DNA of 64,000 nt from Clostridium_AW malenominatum (GTDB lineage Bacteria > Bacillota > Clostridia > Clostridiales > Clostridiaceae), in NCBI RefSeq assembly GCF_039521365.1, contig NZ_BAAACF010000002.1, positions 95,438 to 159,437 of the forward strand. Direction: 5' to 3'. This document shows positions 23,942 to 32,474 of the stretch, in pieces. Below the pieces are notes generated by a model that was given only the letters and a program-made list of their open reading frames with translations, was not told the origin of the DNA and did not search any database. The first letter of the stretch is position 1; the number at the start of each line of letters is the position of its first letter. Position numbers and translations under genes: made by a program.

Positions 23942-25348
23942 TTACATTTTGCTTGCTATATCCCTAGCAACAACAACTCCCGTTACTGAAGCCTGCATAA
24001 GCCCTCTTGTTATTCCCGCTCCATCGCCTATGGTATATAGATTCCTTACAGAAGTTTCAAATCTATTATTTGTTTCAAATTTACTAGAATAAAACTTTAC
24101 TTCTACACCATATAATAAGGTATTTTTGCTATAAAGCCCTGGTGCAATTTTATCAAAAGCTTTTAAGGCTTCAACTATTGAAGTCAAATGTCTTTGAGGA
24201 AGAACAAAACTTAAGTCTCCTGGCACTGCATAGGATAGTGTTGGTATGGTAGTTGATTTTTTTAATCTTGAAGAATCAGTTCTTCTTCCATTTAATAAAT
24301 CACCCAATCTTTGAACCATTATTCCTCCACCTGTTAACATGTTTCCTAATTGCGCAATATATTTACCATAATCTATTGGTTGATTAAACGGTTCTGTAAA
24401 TGTTGTAGATACTAGTACAGCAAAATTTGTATAGTCTGTTCTTAGTTCTTTTTCTGAATAGCTATGGCCATTAACTACTGCTATATTTCCATCATAATGC
24501 TCTTCTGAAACAACTCCACCAGGATTCATACAAAAGGTTCTTACTTTATTTTCAAAAGTATCTGAGTAATACACAAGCTTTGCTTCGTATAAATCCTTAG
24601 TTAAATGATCCATTACAGAGTTAGGTACTTCCACTCTAACTCCTATGTCTACTGCATTATTAGTAGTTTTTAAGCTGTTCTTTTTAGCCTGTTCAGTAAG
24701 CCACTCAGCTCCACCTCTTCCTGGTGCTGCTATTACATAATCTGCTTTTATTTCTTTTTTACCTTCTTTGTTTTGTAAAACTATTCCTTTAACTTCCTTT
24801 TCTTCTATAATAAATTCTTTCACTTCTGTTAGTTCACTAAAATGGGTATTTGTATTATTTATAAGATGATGATACATATCTCTTAGGACATTGTAGGCAA
24901 GTTCTGTTCCTAAATGCCTAACTGGACATTCTACAAGACGAATATTATGTTTACTAGCTTCATATTTTATTTTATCTGTTTTCTCAGTATTTAATCCATA
25001 CACCTTTTCATTTGCACCAAATTCTAAATATATATCATCACAATATTTTATAAGTTTATTACATTCTTCTTCCGAAAAATACTCTAATATTCTTCCCCCA
25101 ACTTCTGGACTTAAAGAAAGCTTACCATCTGAAAAAGCACCTGCACCCGACCAACCAAAGGTTATGCCACAAGGCTCACAGTTTACACACTTTCCTATAG
25201 TTCTAGCAGGGCACTTTCTTCTGTCTATACTTCTTCCTTTATCTATTATTAATATACTTGCTTCTGGCTTTAATTTAGTTGTTTCTAAAGCGGTAAATAT
25301 ACCTGCTGGACCAGCTCCTATAATTATTAAATCATATTTATTATTCAT
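23942..25348 (-). CDS. FAD-dependent dehydrogenase-like flavoprotein (COG2509 type)
   Basis: 468 aa. N-terminal FAD site DLIIIGAGPAGIFTALET and the family cysteine block CPARTIGKCVNCEPC (about residues 46-60) followed by GWSGAGAFSDGKL. Later VIAAPGRGGAEW, and a C-terminal FAD contact YTIGDGAGITRGLMQA. Widespread in clostridia with no established substrate. It is monocistronic with promoter 25367-25395 and ATG 25348 (AGGAGGGG site). Confidence 0.85.
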   Translation of the reverse strand: MNNKYDLIIIGAGPAGIFTALETTKLKPEASILIIDKGRSIDRRKCPARTIGKCVNCEPCGITFGWSGAGAFSDGKLSLSPEVGGRILEYFSEEECNKLIKYCDDIYLEFGANEKVYGLNTEKTDKIKYEASKHNIRLVECPVRHLGTELAYNVLRDMYHHLINNTNTHFSELTEVKEFIIEEKEVKGIVLQNKEGKKEIKADYVIAAPGRGGAEWLTEQAKKNSLKTTNNAVDIGVRVEVPNSVMDHLTKDLYEAKLVYYSDTFENKVRTFCMNPGGVVSEEHYDGNIAVVNGHSYSEKELRTDYTNFAVLVSTTFTEPFNQPIDYGKYIAQLGNMLTGGGIMVQRLGDLLNGRRTDSSRLKKSTTIPTLSYAVPGDLSFVLPQRHLTSIVEALKAFDKIAPGLYSKNTLLYGVEVKFYSSKFETNNRFETSVRNLYTIGDGAGITRGLMQASVTGVVVARDIASKM

Positions 25349-25366
25349 TTTATCCCCTCCTGTAAT

Positions 25367-25395
25367 ATGGTAGCAAAAATAACTTTTTCAGTCAA
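25367..25395 (-). promoter_or_regulatory. promoter of the COG2509-type flavoprotein gene
   Basis: Minus-strand TTGACT (25390-25395), 17-bp spacer, TACCAT (25367-25372). It leaves a very short leader before ATG 25348. Confidence 0.65.
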
Positions 25396-25549
25396 CAAAA
25401 ATGCGAATATTATTTATTTATTTTTATTTATGATTCGTTTAATTTAAAGTTTATTTTACAAATTTAATTATTATATTATACTTAATATATACCAACTTAT
25501 TACTTTTAATAATATAATATATTGATATATAAATTTAGGAGAGGTTTTT

Positions 25550-26056
25550 ATGAATATTCCAAACATCTTAACTTTATTTAGAATATTTTTAATACCAGTA
25601 TTTATTTTATTATTTTTTTCTGATATTAATAATGGCGCCCTTTATTCTTTCATTGTATTTTTTACTGCAGGAATTACAGATGTATTAGATGGATATCTAG
25701 CAAGAAAGTATAATATAGTAACTAAATGGGGTATAGTTTTAGATCCTCTAGCGGATAAACTTATGCTTATTACCGTTTTAAGTTGTTTAGCTATAAAGAA
25801 AACTATTACTTTTTTGCCTTTATTAATTGTTACTGTTAAAGAATTATCTATGATAATTGCTGGTGCAATTCTTTATAACAAGGACTTTATAATACCTTCG
25901 AATATTTTTGGTAAAGTTGCTACATTTATGTTTTATTTGGCTATTCTTGTAATTTCCTTTGGCCAAAAGTATGGTTCCTATATTTTAGATATTGCTATTG
26001 TTAGCGCTATCATTGCTTTGTTTAACTATATATTTTATTACTTAAAACAAAAATAG
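25550..26056 (+). CDS. pgsA: CDP-diacylglycerol-glycerol-3-phosphate 3-phosphatidyltransferase
   Basis: 168 aa integral membrane enzyme making phosphatidylglycerol phosphate. The CDP-alcohol phosphotransferase motif DGX2ARX8GX3DX3D is complete: DGYLARKY at residues 47-54, then GIVLDPLADK. About four membrane segments. ATG 25550 has AGGAGAGG. It stands alone on the plus strand between minus-strand units, and its 3' end overlaps the terminator of the converging unit. A related family member making another phospholipid is possible. Confidence 0.88.
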   Translation: MNIPNILTLFRIFLIPVFILLFFSDINNGALYSFIVFFTAGITDVLDGYLARKYNIVTKWGIVLDPLADKLMLITVLSCLAIKKTITFLPLLIVTVKELSMIIAGAILYNKDFIIPSNIFGKVATFMFYLAILVISFGQKYGSYILDIAIVSAIIALFNYIFYYLKQK

Positions 26057-26081
26057 GGTCACCATTTTAAGTGTCCCTATT
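26052..26081 (-). terminator. terminator of the ACT-DUF3006 unit, overlapping the pgsA end
   Basis: Stem AATAGGG/CCCTATT, extended by CAC/GTG across a T-T mismatch, then TTTTTGTTTT on the minus strand. Its distal arm covers the pgsA stop codon. It has no T tract in the plus direction. Confidence 0.7.
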
Positions 26082-26286
26082 ACTCATCCCATAAATCTCT
26101 TGTTAGTTCTTCAATAGTCTTCTTTCTATTTTCAGTTTCATCTCTGTCTATAGATATGTCTATGATTAACACATCTCCTTCTCTTGCGTCCTTAGGAATT
26201 AATTGAAAAGGTATATTAACCATAGCACCTTCTTCCAATTCTATTACGACATATTTATCCTCTATCCTATCTATTACACCTTTCAT
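26080..26286 (-). CDS. DUF3006 family protein
   Basis: 68 aa, acidic, predicted beta-barrel: MKGVIDRIEDKYVVIELEEG, then PKDAREGDVL. DUF3006 proteins are small cytosolic clostridial proteins of unknown function. ATG 26286 has GGAGG with 8-nt spacing; a GTG five codons upstream is part of the ribosome-site region. It follows the ACT-domain gene by 19 bp. Confidence 0.8.
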   Translation of the reverse strand: MKGVIDRIEDKYVVIELEEGAMVNIPFQLIPKDAREGDVLIIDISIDRDETENRKKTIEELTRDLWDE

Positions 26287-26305
26287 AAAGCTTACCTCCA
26301 CCTTT

Positions 26306-26743
26306 TTAGTCCATGGCTACTAGCTCTAATTTAACTACATGATCCATATCCTTTATTTCATCCAGCAATTTATTAAATTCAATTTCTAGATGTGAAATAT
26401 CAAAGGTTATATTCACATTAGCAGAGTTGTTTATAGGTATCTCCTGGTTAATCGTTAGAATATTTCCTTTGTAGTAAGCTATTTTATCTAATATTTTAGA
26501 TAAAATACCTGGCTCATGGTCTAAGGTAAGTGCTACTATAACTTTATGATTATTCATACTACCAGTAACAGTGAATACAAAGTCTTTATATTTGTAATAA
26601 GTACTTCTGCTTATTCCTACTATTTTTACTGCTTCGGTTATTTCTTTTATTTTACCTGTTTTCATTAATTCTTTTACTTCAATAACTTTTTCAAAAATCT
26701 CAGGCAATACAGTAGTATGTATCATCAAAAACCTATCTTTCAT
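26306..26743 (-). CDS. ACT-domain protein, PheB-like (UPF0735)
   Basis: 145 aa. N-terminal helix-turn-helix-like segment (AVKIVGISRSTYYKYKDFVF, about residues 40-59) and a C-terminal ACT domain (HKVIVALTLDHEPGILSKIL) of the kind that binds amino acids. PheB-type proteins are found near homoserine and phenylalanine genes, which are absent here; the role is unknown. It forms a two-gene unit with the DUF3006 gene. Confidence 0.85.
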   Translation of the reverse strand: MKDRFLMIHTTVLPEIFEKVIEVKELMKTGKIKEITEAVKIVGISRSTYYKYKDFVFTVTGSMNNHKVIVALTLDHEPGILSKILDKIAYYKGNILTINQEIPINNSANVNITFDISHLEIEFNKLLDEIKDMDHVVKLELVAMD

Positions 26744-26843
26744 ATAACCACCCCATATTATTAAATCACATACTTATATGCCTAATAGTAACACACTTAT
26801 TATATATATACAACTGTCCTTCTATGGATTACACGCTATTTTT

Positions 26844-28256
26844 TTATTTTCTTATTTCTACTAAGGTATTTTTAGGTATATTTTTGTATATCCATGTGGA
26901 AGCATCTCTCTCTAGTCTGATACATCCATTAGAAGCTTTAGAACCTAATTTTTTATATTCATACTGAATTATTCTTCCATTTAAATCATGCAACACGCTA
27001 TGAAATAAATAATTATAGTTTATTCTTACATAATCATAGCATATATACCCTTTTTCATATCCAAAACTATGCCCTCTATCCCCTACTAGAAATCTACCAA
27101 TAGGTGTAGGAGTGTTATCTACACCCGTAGAGCATATAAAATTCTTTATTAGCTCTTTACCTTTATAAATAAAGACTCTCTGTTTTCCTATGTCCACAAT
27201 TATACTATATAAACTTGAAGGTGTAACTTTTTTTATATAGTTTTCATATATATATCCTTTTGTTTCCCACGAACTTCCGTAACTAGAGACTTGTACATAA
27301 TAAAACTCTCCAATTTTATCTAGAACTTTTACTTCCTGCGTACTACCATAGATATGCCCTATAACTTTTGAATTTAAATTAGGTTTTTGTCTTATCATAA
27401 TTCTTGTAGTTTCACTGGCATTACCTACGTACATAGTAGTTATTTTCGGACTTTCTGGTATATTTGAGTTAGTGTCTTTTCCATTTGGATTTTTTATTAT
27501 AGAAAATTTTATAGTTTTTGCTTCATCGTATTCTCCCAATTCATCCTTATAAATTCCAGCAGTCTCTGATTTTTTAACCCTCATGGATACTTCATAAGAA
27601 CCTAGCTTTAACTTATCTGTTTTTATATTGTATTCTTTAGTAGAGTGAACTTTATTGGAGTATCCTTTTGTAAGTTCAGTCCAAGTTTTTAAGTTTTCAG
27701 AATACAAAAATACTCTATATTGAACGTCACCATAGTATTCATTAGTTTTTAAATTTAAATTCATTATAGAATTCTCAAAATAAGGTTTACTATTTAAAAT
27801 ACTTTCATTTATCTGAGGTTCTCCATTTTCTACACATAGAAACTTTTTAACTTTATAATCATCATAATTAATAGTTATATCCTTTAATTCCATTGAATTA
27901 ACCCCTTGAGAATTACATTCCTTTGCAAAGGTTATTATCTCATATTCTCCTGGCTTAATATCAAATATATACACCTTAAACGGCTTTTCTCCATCCCTGT
28001 TTAAGGTATACCCATTAGTTATCTCCTCTACAATTTCTGTGTCTAAGTGTCTTAAGAACACTCTATAGTTTAATTCTCCTCTGTAATTTGCAACTATTGT
28101 ATAATTTGTTATCTCACTTTCATATACAGGACTATTTTCAAAGCTCATATTAGAGTTTTGAAGTATTTTATTACCCCCTTCTTGTCCTCTAACCCTTCCA
28201 TTTGAAAAAAGGATTAAGAATACTACTAAAATAAATATCTTATAGTTTCTTTTCAT
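26844..28256 (-). CDS. secreted L,D-transpeptidase with SH3 domain and Tyr-rich repeats
   Basis: 470 aa. Signal peptide (about residues 1-25), two tandem beta-rich modules (about 35-135 and 150-250; each carries a (N/Q)YRVFL motif and resembles triple-tyrosine domains), a bacterial SH3 (TTRIMIRQKPNLNSKVIG onwards, about 285-345), and a C-terminal YkuD domain with the catalytic SNGCIRLE. It would crosslink peptidoglycan (3-3 bonds) or attach proteins outside the membrane. ATG 28256 has GGGGG close upstream; an upstream in-frame start at 28295 would put 13 residues before the signal peptide. Confidence 0.87.
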   Translation of the reverse strand: MKRNYKIFILVVFLILFSNGRVRGQEGGNKILQNSNMSFENSPVYESEITNYTIVANYRGELNYRVFLRHLDTEIVEEITNGYTLNRDGEKPFKVYIFDIKPGEYEIITFAKECNSQGVNSMELKDITINYDDYKVKKFLCVENGEPQINESILNSKPYFENSIMNLNLKTNEYYGDVQYRVFLYSENLKTWTELTKGYSNKVHSTKEYNIKTDKLKLGSYEVSMRVKKSETAGIYKDELGEYDEAKTIKFSIIKNPNGKDTNSNIPESPKITTMYVGNASETTRIMIRQKPNLNSKVIGHIYGSTQEVKVLDKIGEFYYVQVSSYGSSWETKGYIYENYIKKVTPSSLYSIIVDIGKQRVFIYKGKELIKNFICSTGVDNTPTPIGRFLVGDRGHSFGYEKGYICYDYVRINYNYLFHSVLHDLNGRIIQYEYKKLGSKASNGCIRLERDASTWIYKNIPKNTLVEIRK

Positions 28257-28346
28257 TTTTCCCCCTATCATAATTGTTAATAACCTCACTAACATATATA
28301 TGCTTATTAACTTCTTAAATATGGGTACAAATTATTTTATATTTTT

Positions 28347-29663
28347 TTAATTATTTTCATATGTATCTTCTAACTTGCTACAATTGGAATTGTATATGAA
28401 TGTATCTTGATTTTGTAATAGACTTAAATCTAATGTCAAAATAATTTTTTTTCCCATCCTCTCAAAAGTATATTCTTTCATTAAAGTATTCTTTATATGA
28501 TTTATCTCTTCTCTATTATTAGTTTCTAATATTTCCATACTCTCTAAATTGCAAAAGATTTCATTTTTATGAAGCTTGGGATTAGTTAAAAAACTTACTT
28601 TAGTAGAACACTGAAATGGAATATTAAACATTATTTCCTTTAAATCTCCGCTAATTTCGTGATTTTTTATAGAGTTTGCAGTAGCATATTCTATATGTTC
28701 TAGTATTGACCCTTTTATAAACAGTTTATCTGTCCCCTTAACTAATTTACATTCCTTTAAAATTACTTTTTTATCTAAAATATTTACTTGGAAAACTGGC
28801 TCTGGAAAATTAATAAGGGCCTCTATAAAAACTTCTAGTTCAAACTGAGATATAACAAGAGAAATTTCAGAAACTGCAGATTTAAGGGAGTCACGATACC
28901 CTATATCTTCTTCATTATTATGTTGAAATGCGGTAGCATTGAGAACTACAGACTTAGAATAGAAATCAGTAGATTCTTTTTTATCAATTTCTTCATTTAC
29001 ATTTAATATATTGTTAATTTTATCAGGAATTTTTACATCTATATCATCTACAATATTTATTGTATTCATAGTGCCTGTAATATCTACTACATCTATTGTA
29101 TTCATTATGTCTGTAACATCTATCGTATCTATTTCATTCATTGTGCCTGTCATATCTATCGTATCTATTTCATTCATTGTGCCTGTCATATCTACCGTAT
29201 CTATTTCATTCATTGTGTCTATCACATCTACCGTATCTATTTCATTCATTGCATCTGTCACATCTATCGTATCTATTTCATTCATTGTGCCTGTCATATC
29301 TACCGTATCTATTTCATTTATTGTGTCTATCACATCTACCGTATCTATTTCATTCATTGCATCTCTCACATCTATCGTATCTATTTCATTCATTGTGCCT
29401 GTCATATCTATCGTATCTATTTCATTCATTGCATCTGTCACATCTATCGTATCTATTTCATTCATTGCATCTGTGATATCTATCGTATCTATTATAAAAT
29501 CGTCTTTTTCGCTTATATACTCATTATTTATATCCATTCTAGGATCTTCATACGAATATTCCTTTTTATCATTATTGTTATCAACTGTATCTAATAAGAT
29601 TAATAATATAAACAATTTAAGAAGAATGTCATCTTTTTGCTTATACCTGCGCTTTTTTGACAT
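28347..29663 (-). CDS. DUF3794-like spore-surface protein with acidic 12-residue repeats
   Basis: 438 aa in three parts. N-terminal 57 residues with a hydrophobic stretch (LLKLFILLILL). Residues 58-210 are 12-13 copies of a 12-residue unit, MNEIDTIDVTDA-like, rich in Asp/Glu/Ile/Thr. The C-terminal part of about 190 residues resembles the conserved region of the two next coat-like proteins (KLFIKGSILEHIEYAT, FNIPFQCSTKVSF), a DUF3794/SPOCS-like pattern. It is last in the spore-surface locus. The repeats could act as a flexible or calcium-binding stalk. Function is inferred from context only. Confidence 0.7.
   Translation of the reverse strand: MSKKRRYKQKDDILLKLFILLILLDTVDNNNDKKEYSYEDPRMDINNEYISEKDDFIIDTIDITDAMNEIDTIDVTDAMNEIDTIDMTGTMNEIDTIDVRDAMNEIDTVDVIDTINEIDTVDMTGTMNEIDTIDVTDAMNEIDTVDVIDTMNEIDTVDMTGTMNEIDTIDMTGTMNEIDTIDVTDIMNTIDVVDITGTMNTINIVDDIDVKIPDKINNILNVNEEIDKKESTDFYSKSVVLNATAFQHNNEEDIGYRDSLKSAVSEISLVISQFELEVFIEALINFPEPVFQVNILDKKVILKECKLVKGTDKLFIKGSILEHIEYATANSIKNHEISGDLKEIMFNIPFQCSTKVSFLTNPKLHKNEIFCNLESMEILETNNREEINHIKNTLMKEYTFERMGKKIILTLDLSLLQNQDTFIYNSNCSKLEDTYENN
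29034..29492 (-). repeat. 36-bp tandem repeat array within the coding region
   Basis: About 12-13 in-frame copies of a 36-bp unit encoding MNEIDT(I/V)D(V/M)(T/I)(D/G)(A/T). A higher-order 108-bp block (units ending RDA/TDA, VIDT, MTGT) is present twice in a row, showing expansion by unequal exchange or slippage. The 3'-most units (MNTIDVV, MNTINIV) are degenerate. Confidence 0.93.
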
Positions 29664-29702
29664 GTATTACTCCCCTCATTATTGCTCTTAAAATGAATTA
29701 TA

Positions 29703-29728
29703 GGGAAACCCTATAAAGAAGGTTTCCC
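29703..29728 (-). terminator. hairpin after the DUF4489-like gene
   Basis: 8-bp stem GGGAAACC / GGTTTCCC. The minus-strand downstream sequence is only weakly T-rich, so it may be a partial terminator or attenuator before the repeat-protein gene. Confidence 0.5.
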
Positions 29729-29747
29729 ATTTATTATTAAACTTTAT

Positions 29748-30395
29748 CTAACAACTTGATTTAGCTATTGCTGATAGAGTTGGATTATATACTATAAGAA
29801 TATCTCCGTTAACTACGTTTACGGCTTCAATTAATTTAACAGTGTAAACACAACAACCTGGGCAGCTATTACATTCACAGTGACTGAAACAGAAAGAGGT
29901 AGTAATTCTTTCATCTTCAGTATCTAGAGCTGCTACATAGTCCCAAGTTCCACAGCTTATTTCTTGTTTATCATCACAAACTTTAGATAACTGGAATACT
30001 AATCTTACTGGTCTATTTTGATTTCCATCAGATCTAAATTTAATAATGCTAGAAAAATCAAATTTTACTACTGGGTTTTTTAAACAGCTTGTATCTATAG
30101 TTAAGCATCCCAATGATCTAGGATGGAAGAAATTATTTGATCCAGTTCCTAGTCCATCAGGTATAGTTCTGCTTATTTCAGTGCCTGTTCCCTGTGCACA
30201 TTCAAAAATTATTGGATATGGGCAAGGGCTCTTTGGGCAACAATGAGCAAATTTGTGTTCATCATTAGGACATTTATCACATTGGCACTTATCACATTTG
30301 CATTTATCATTGTGTTCTTTATCACGTCTATAGTCATCATAACAGTCCCTATCATAATCTTCTCTACATTCTGGTTTTCTGTAATATAACTTCAT
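29748..30395 (-). CDS. Cys-rich DUF4489-like protein, probable spore-surface component
   Basis: 215 aa. The N-terminal 60 residues are highly charged and Cys-rich (CKCDKCQCDKC, CCPKSPCP). The rest is a beta-rich domain: PDGLGTGSNNFFHPRSLGCL, VVKFDFSSIIKF, RLVFQLSKVCDD, and a second Cys group FCFSHCECNSCPGCC. DUF4489 proteins are common in clostridial spore formers. A sigma-K-like promoter (30469-30495) and the neighbouring coat-like genes support late mother-cell expression and cysteine crosslinking in the outer spore layers. Confidence 0.72.
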   Translation of the reverse strand: MKLYYRKPECREDYDRDCYDDYRRDKEHNDKCKCDKCQCDKCPNDEHKFAHCCPKSPCPYPIIFECAQGTGTEISRTIPDGLGTGSNNFFHPRSLGCLTIDTSCLKNPVVKFDFSSIIKFRSDGNQNRPVRLVFQLSKVCDDKQEISCGTWDYVAALDTEDERITTSFCFSHCECNSCPGCCVYTVKLIEAVNVVNGDILIVYNPTLSAIAKSSC

Positions 30396-30468
30396 AAAAA
30401 ATCCCCCTCTTTATCATCATAAAGTCTATAATTTTCTTAACCTTCCAAAGAGTTATACTCTTCTATTA

Positions 30469-30495
30469 CAATATATGAAAAGTATTTACAATGGT
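30469..30495 (-). promoter_or_regulatory. sigma-K-like promoter of the Cys-rich gene
   Basis: Minus-strand ACC (30493-30495), 15 nt, CATATATTG (30469-30477), one mismatch to CATANNNTA. Same geometry as the promoters at 31421 and 32374. It lies just after the upstream gene's stop. Confidence 0.5.
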
Positions 30496-30507
30496 TACAT
30501 TCATTCA

Positions 30508-31356
30508 TTAATATTTTTCTTCCTTCATCTTTCTTGCTACCATACCCTTTTCAGGCATGTAACCTATTTCAACATAATCATTATATTCTTCATCTTCATC
30601 TTCACAATCTTTATCCATATATACATCACAATGTGGTTCAGGAATGAACACTTGTTGATTTTGTAATACTTTTATTTGAAGATATATAACCATCTTCTCA
30701 ACAAAATCTTGGAAGCAATCTTCTCTTGTAAATCTTTCAGCACACTCTATATCACGATCAAAAATTTCTGTTTCTAAAATTTTTGCCCACTCTAATTCAC
30801 AGAAGATAGGTTCATGAGCTTTATTAAAGTGTAACCATGACTGTTCTCTGTTATCTTCGCAAAGCATTTTTTTATCTAAAACATTTGATTTCTTTTTAAA
30901 GGATTTTCCAAACTGTGGATATTTATCAAATTGTATTGCTGTAACACATCTAAATGGAACATTAAGTGTAGTGTGTAATATTCTACCACTTACACTAGTA
31001 TTATTAGAACAATCTACAGTAGAATACTGGATATTTTTTTGTACAAATCCTGCTATGAATAATTTATTTGTATGAGGAACAAGATGACATTGAGTAATGC
31101 ATACGTTCTTATCTATAGTCTTTATATCAAATGCTGGTTCTTCTAATCGTATTTCAGATTCAACATCTATTTGAATTTTAACACTTGATAAAACTACTGG
31201 AACTTTAACTACTATTGGACCAGGACGTCCATATGGCTCACGGTGCCAGTTACTACATTCTCCTAAAGTAGTTGAATCAATAATTCTGGAATCGCAACGT
31301 GCGCCTCCCTGCTGAGCATTATTATTACAATCATCTTTTATGAAATTTATAGGCAT
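30508..31356 (-). CDS. DUF3794-like / CsxC-like spore-surface protein, paralogue B
   Basis: 282 aa. Cys-containing N terminus with PYGRPGPIVVKVPVVL, a conserved core (EIRLEEPAFDIKTIDKNVC, NKLFIAGFVQKNIQY, LNVPFRCVTAIQF) and a C-terminal KVLQNQQVFIPEP followed by an acidic tail. It is clearly paralogous to 31470-32345, and its core resembles DUF3794 domains of coat and morphogenetic proteins. From memory it is like clostridial exosporium CsxC-family proteins; I could not check this. Confidence 0.72.
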   Translation of the reverse strand: MPINFIKDDCNNNAQQGGARCDSRIIDSTTLGECSNWHREPYGRPGPIVVKVPVVLSSVKIQIDVESEIRLEEPAFDIKTIDKNVCITQCHLVPHTNKLFIAGFVQKNIQYSTVDCSNNTSVSGRILHTTLNVPFRCVTAIQFDKYPQFGKSFKKKSNVLDKKMLCEDNREQSWLHFNKAHEPIFCELEWAKILETEIFDRDIECAERFTREDCFQDFVEKMVIYLQIKVLQNQQVFIPEPHCDVYMDKDCEDEDEEYNDYVEIGYMPEKGMVARKMKEEKY

Positions 31357-31420
31357 AATTTAACCCCCTCTTTGTACTCTTCAGTATATAAAACTTTAAT
31401 TAAAGTTTCATATCTAGTAC

Positions 31421-31447
31421 TATATTATTCCGAAAATATAAATTGGT
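31421..31447 (-). promoter_or_regulatory. sigma-K-like promoter of paralogue B
   Basis: Minus-strand ACC (31445-31447, within GGTACC), 15 nt, AATAATATA (31421-31429), one mismatch to CATANNNTA. The GGTACC at -35 is shared with the promoter of paralogue A. Confidence 0.5.
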
Positions 31448-31469
31448 ACCTATCAATTTATATTTTTAA

Positions 31470-32345
31470 TTATTCCTTATTAAAATCATAAGTAGTGACT
31501 TCTCTTCCAATCATGCCTTGCTTGGGATCAAAGCCTACTTCAATATCAATACACTTTCTGCCTTTCCCATAAGAAGAATCCATATAAGAATCCTCTGATA
31601 AACACTCTACTATTTCCACATTCCCCATAGGTTCAGGAATAAATATCTGTTGATTTTGTAATACTTTTATGCGAAGAAATATAACCATTTTTTCCACTAG
31701 CTCTCTAAAAGTTCTTTCTTCTGATGTTATATTTGAAAGGGAATTTTGTTTATTTAAAATATCTGTTTCAAGTATATTAGCATCTTCTAATTCGCAATAA
31801 ACTGGCTCGTAAGGTTTGTTATAGTAAATCCATGAGTCCTCCCTTGTATCTTTGCACTGCATATTTTTATCTAAAACATTCAATTTTGTTTTGTAATCCT
31901 TGCCGTAAACTGGGTTATGTGATAATTGTATTTTCGTTACACATTTAAAAGGAATGTTTACTGTTGTGTGTTTCATTTCACCACTAATGCTAGTTTTATT
32001 AGTACAATTAACTGATGAAAATTGTATATTTTTTTGTACATAACCTCCTATAAATAATTTATTTGTCTGTGGAATAAGCTTACATTGAGTAAGACAAACA
32101 TGTTTATCTATAGTTTTTATATCAAATGCTGTTTCTTCTAATCTAATTTCTGCTTCTAAATCAATTTGTACTTCTACATCTGCTAAGACTACCGGAATCT
32201 TACCAATTAATGGCCCTGGACGTCCCATTGGTAAATTACACTTATTATTGCACTCCTTTAATGTAGTCGATTCTATTACCTGTGAATCACATTTAGGATT
32301 ATGTGGATTCTTTTCCCAGTCATTTATTGTATTTTCCTGTGACAT
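31470..32345 (-). CDS. DUF3794-like / CsxC-like spore-surface protein, paralogue A
   Basis: 291 aa, the same layout as the neighbour: MGRPGPLIGKIPVVLADVEV, EIRLEETAFDIKTIDKHVC, NKLFIGGYVQKNIQF, VNIPFKCVTKIQL, KVLQNQQIFIPEP. Conserved cysteines match the paralogue, suggesting disulfide or metal links. ATG 32345 has a GGAGG site. Its upstream sigma-K-like promoter is the best of the three in this locus. Confidence 0.72.
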   Translation of the reverse strand: MSQENTINDWEKNPHNPKCDSQVIESTTLKECNNKCNLPMGRPGPLIGKIPVVLADVEVQIDLEAEIRLEETAFDIKTIDKHVCLTQCKLIPQTNKLFIGGYVQKNIQFSSVNCTNKTSISGEMKHTTVNIPFKCVTKIQLSHNPVYGKDYKTKLNVLDKNMQCKDTREDSWIYYNKPYEPVYCELEDANILETDILNKQNSLSNITSEERTFRELVEKMVIFLRIKVLQNQQIFIPEPMGNVEIVECLSEDSYMDSSYGKGRKCIDIEVGFDPKQGMIGREVTTYDFNKE

Positions 32346-32373
32346 CTATTACCCTCCATATAATATTTTATAA

Positions 32374-32400
32374 TATAATATGCCAGAAATAGTTTAAGGT
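32374..32400 (-). promoter_or_regulatory. sigma-K-like promoter of paralogue A
   Basis: Minus-strand ACC (32398-32400, in GGTACC), 15 nt, CATATTATA (32374-32382), a perfect fit to the sigma-K -10 pattern CATANNNTA. Confidence 0.6.
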
Positions 32401-32452
32401 ACCAATTTTTATATTATGCCTTAATTTCCTGGGTAATAATTTAATGCACAAA

Positions 32453-32474
32453 AAAGGAGGGTTTCCCCTCCTTT
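32453..32474 (-). terminator. terminator of the gdpP-dnaB operon
   Basis: 9-bp stem AAAGGAGGG / CCCTCCTTT with a 4-nt loop, then TTTTTT on the minus strand. The promoter-proximal arm overlaps the dnaB stop codon. Confidence 0.88.

Noticed and set aside
29034..29492. 36-bp repeats resembling a CRISPR array
   Set aside because: Units are directly adjacent with no unique spacers, are in frame with a protein, and no cas genes are present.
29011..29691. Long plus-strand open frame (226 codons) opposite the repeat gene
   Set aside because: It exists because the 36-bp repeat lacks stops in that frame; the product is a low-complexity Ile/Ser/Val repeat with no ribosome site.
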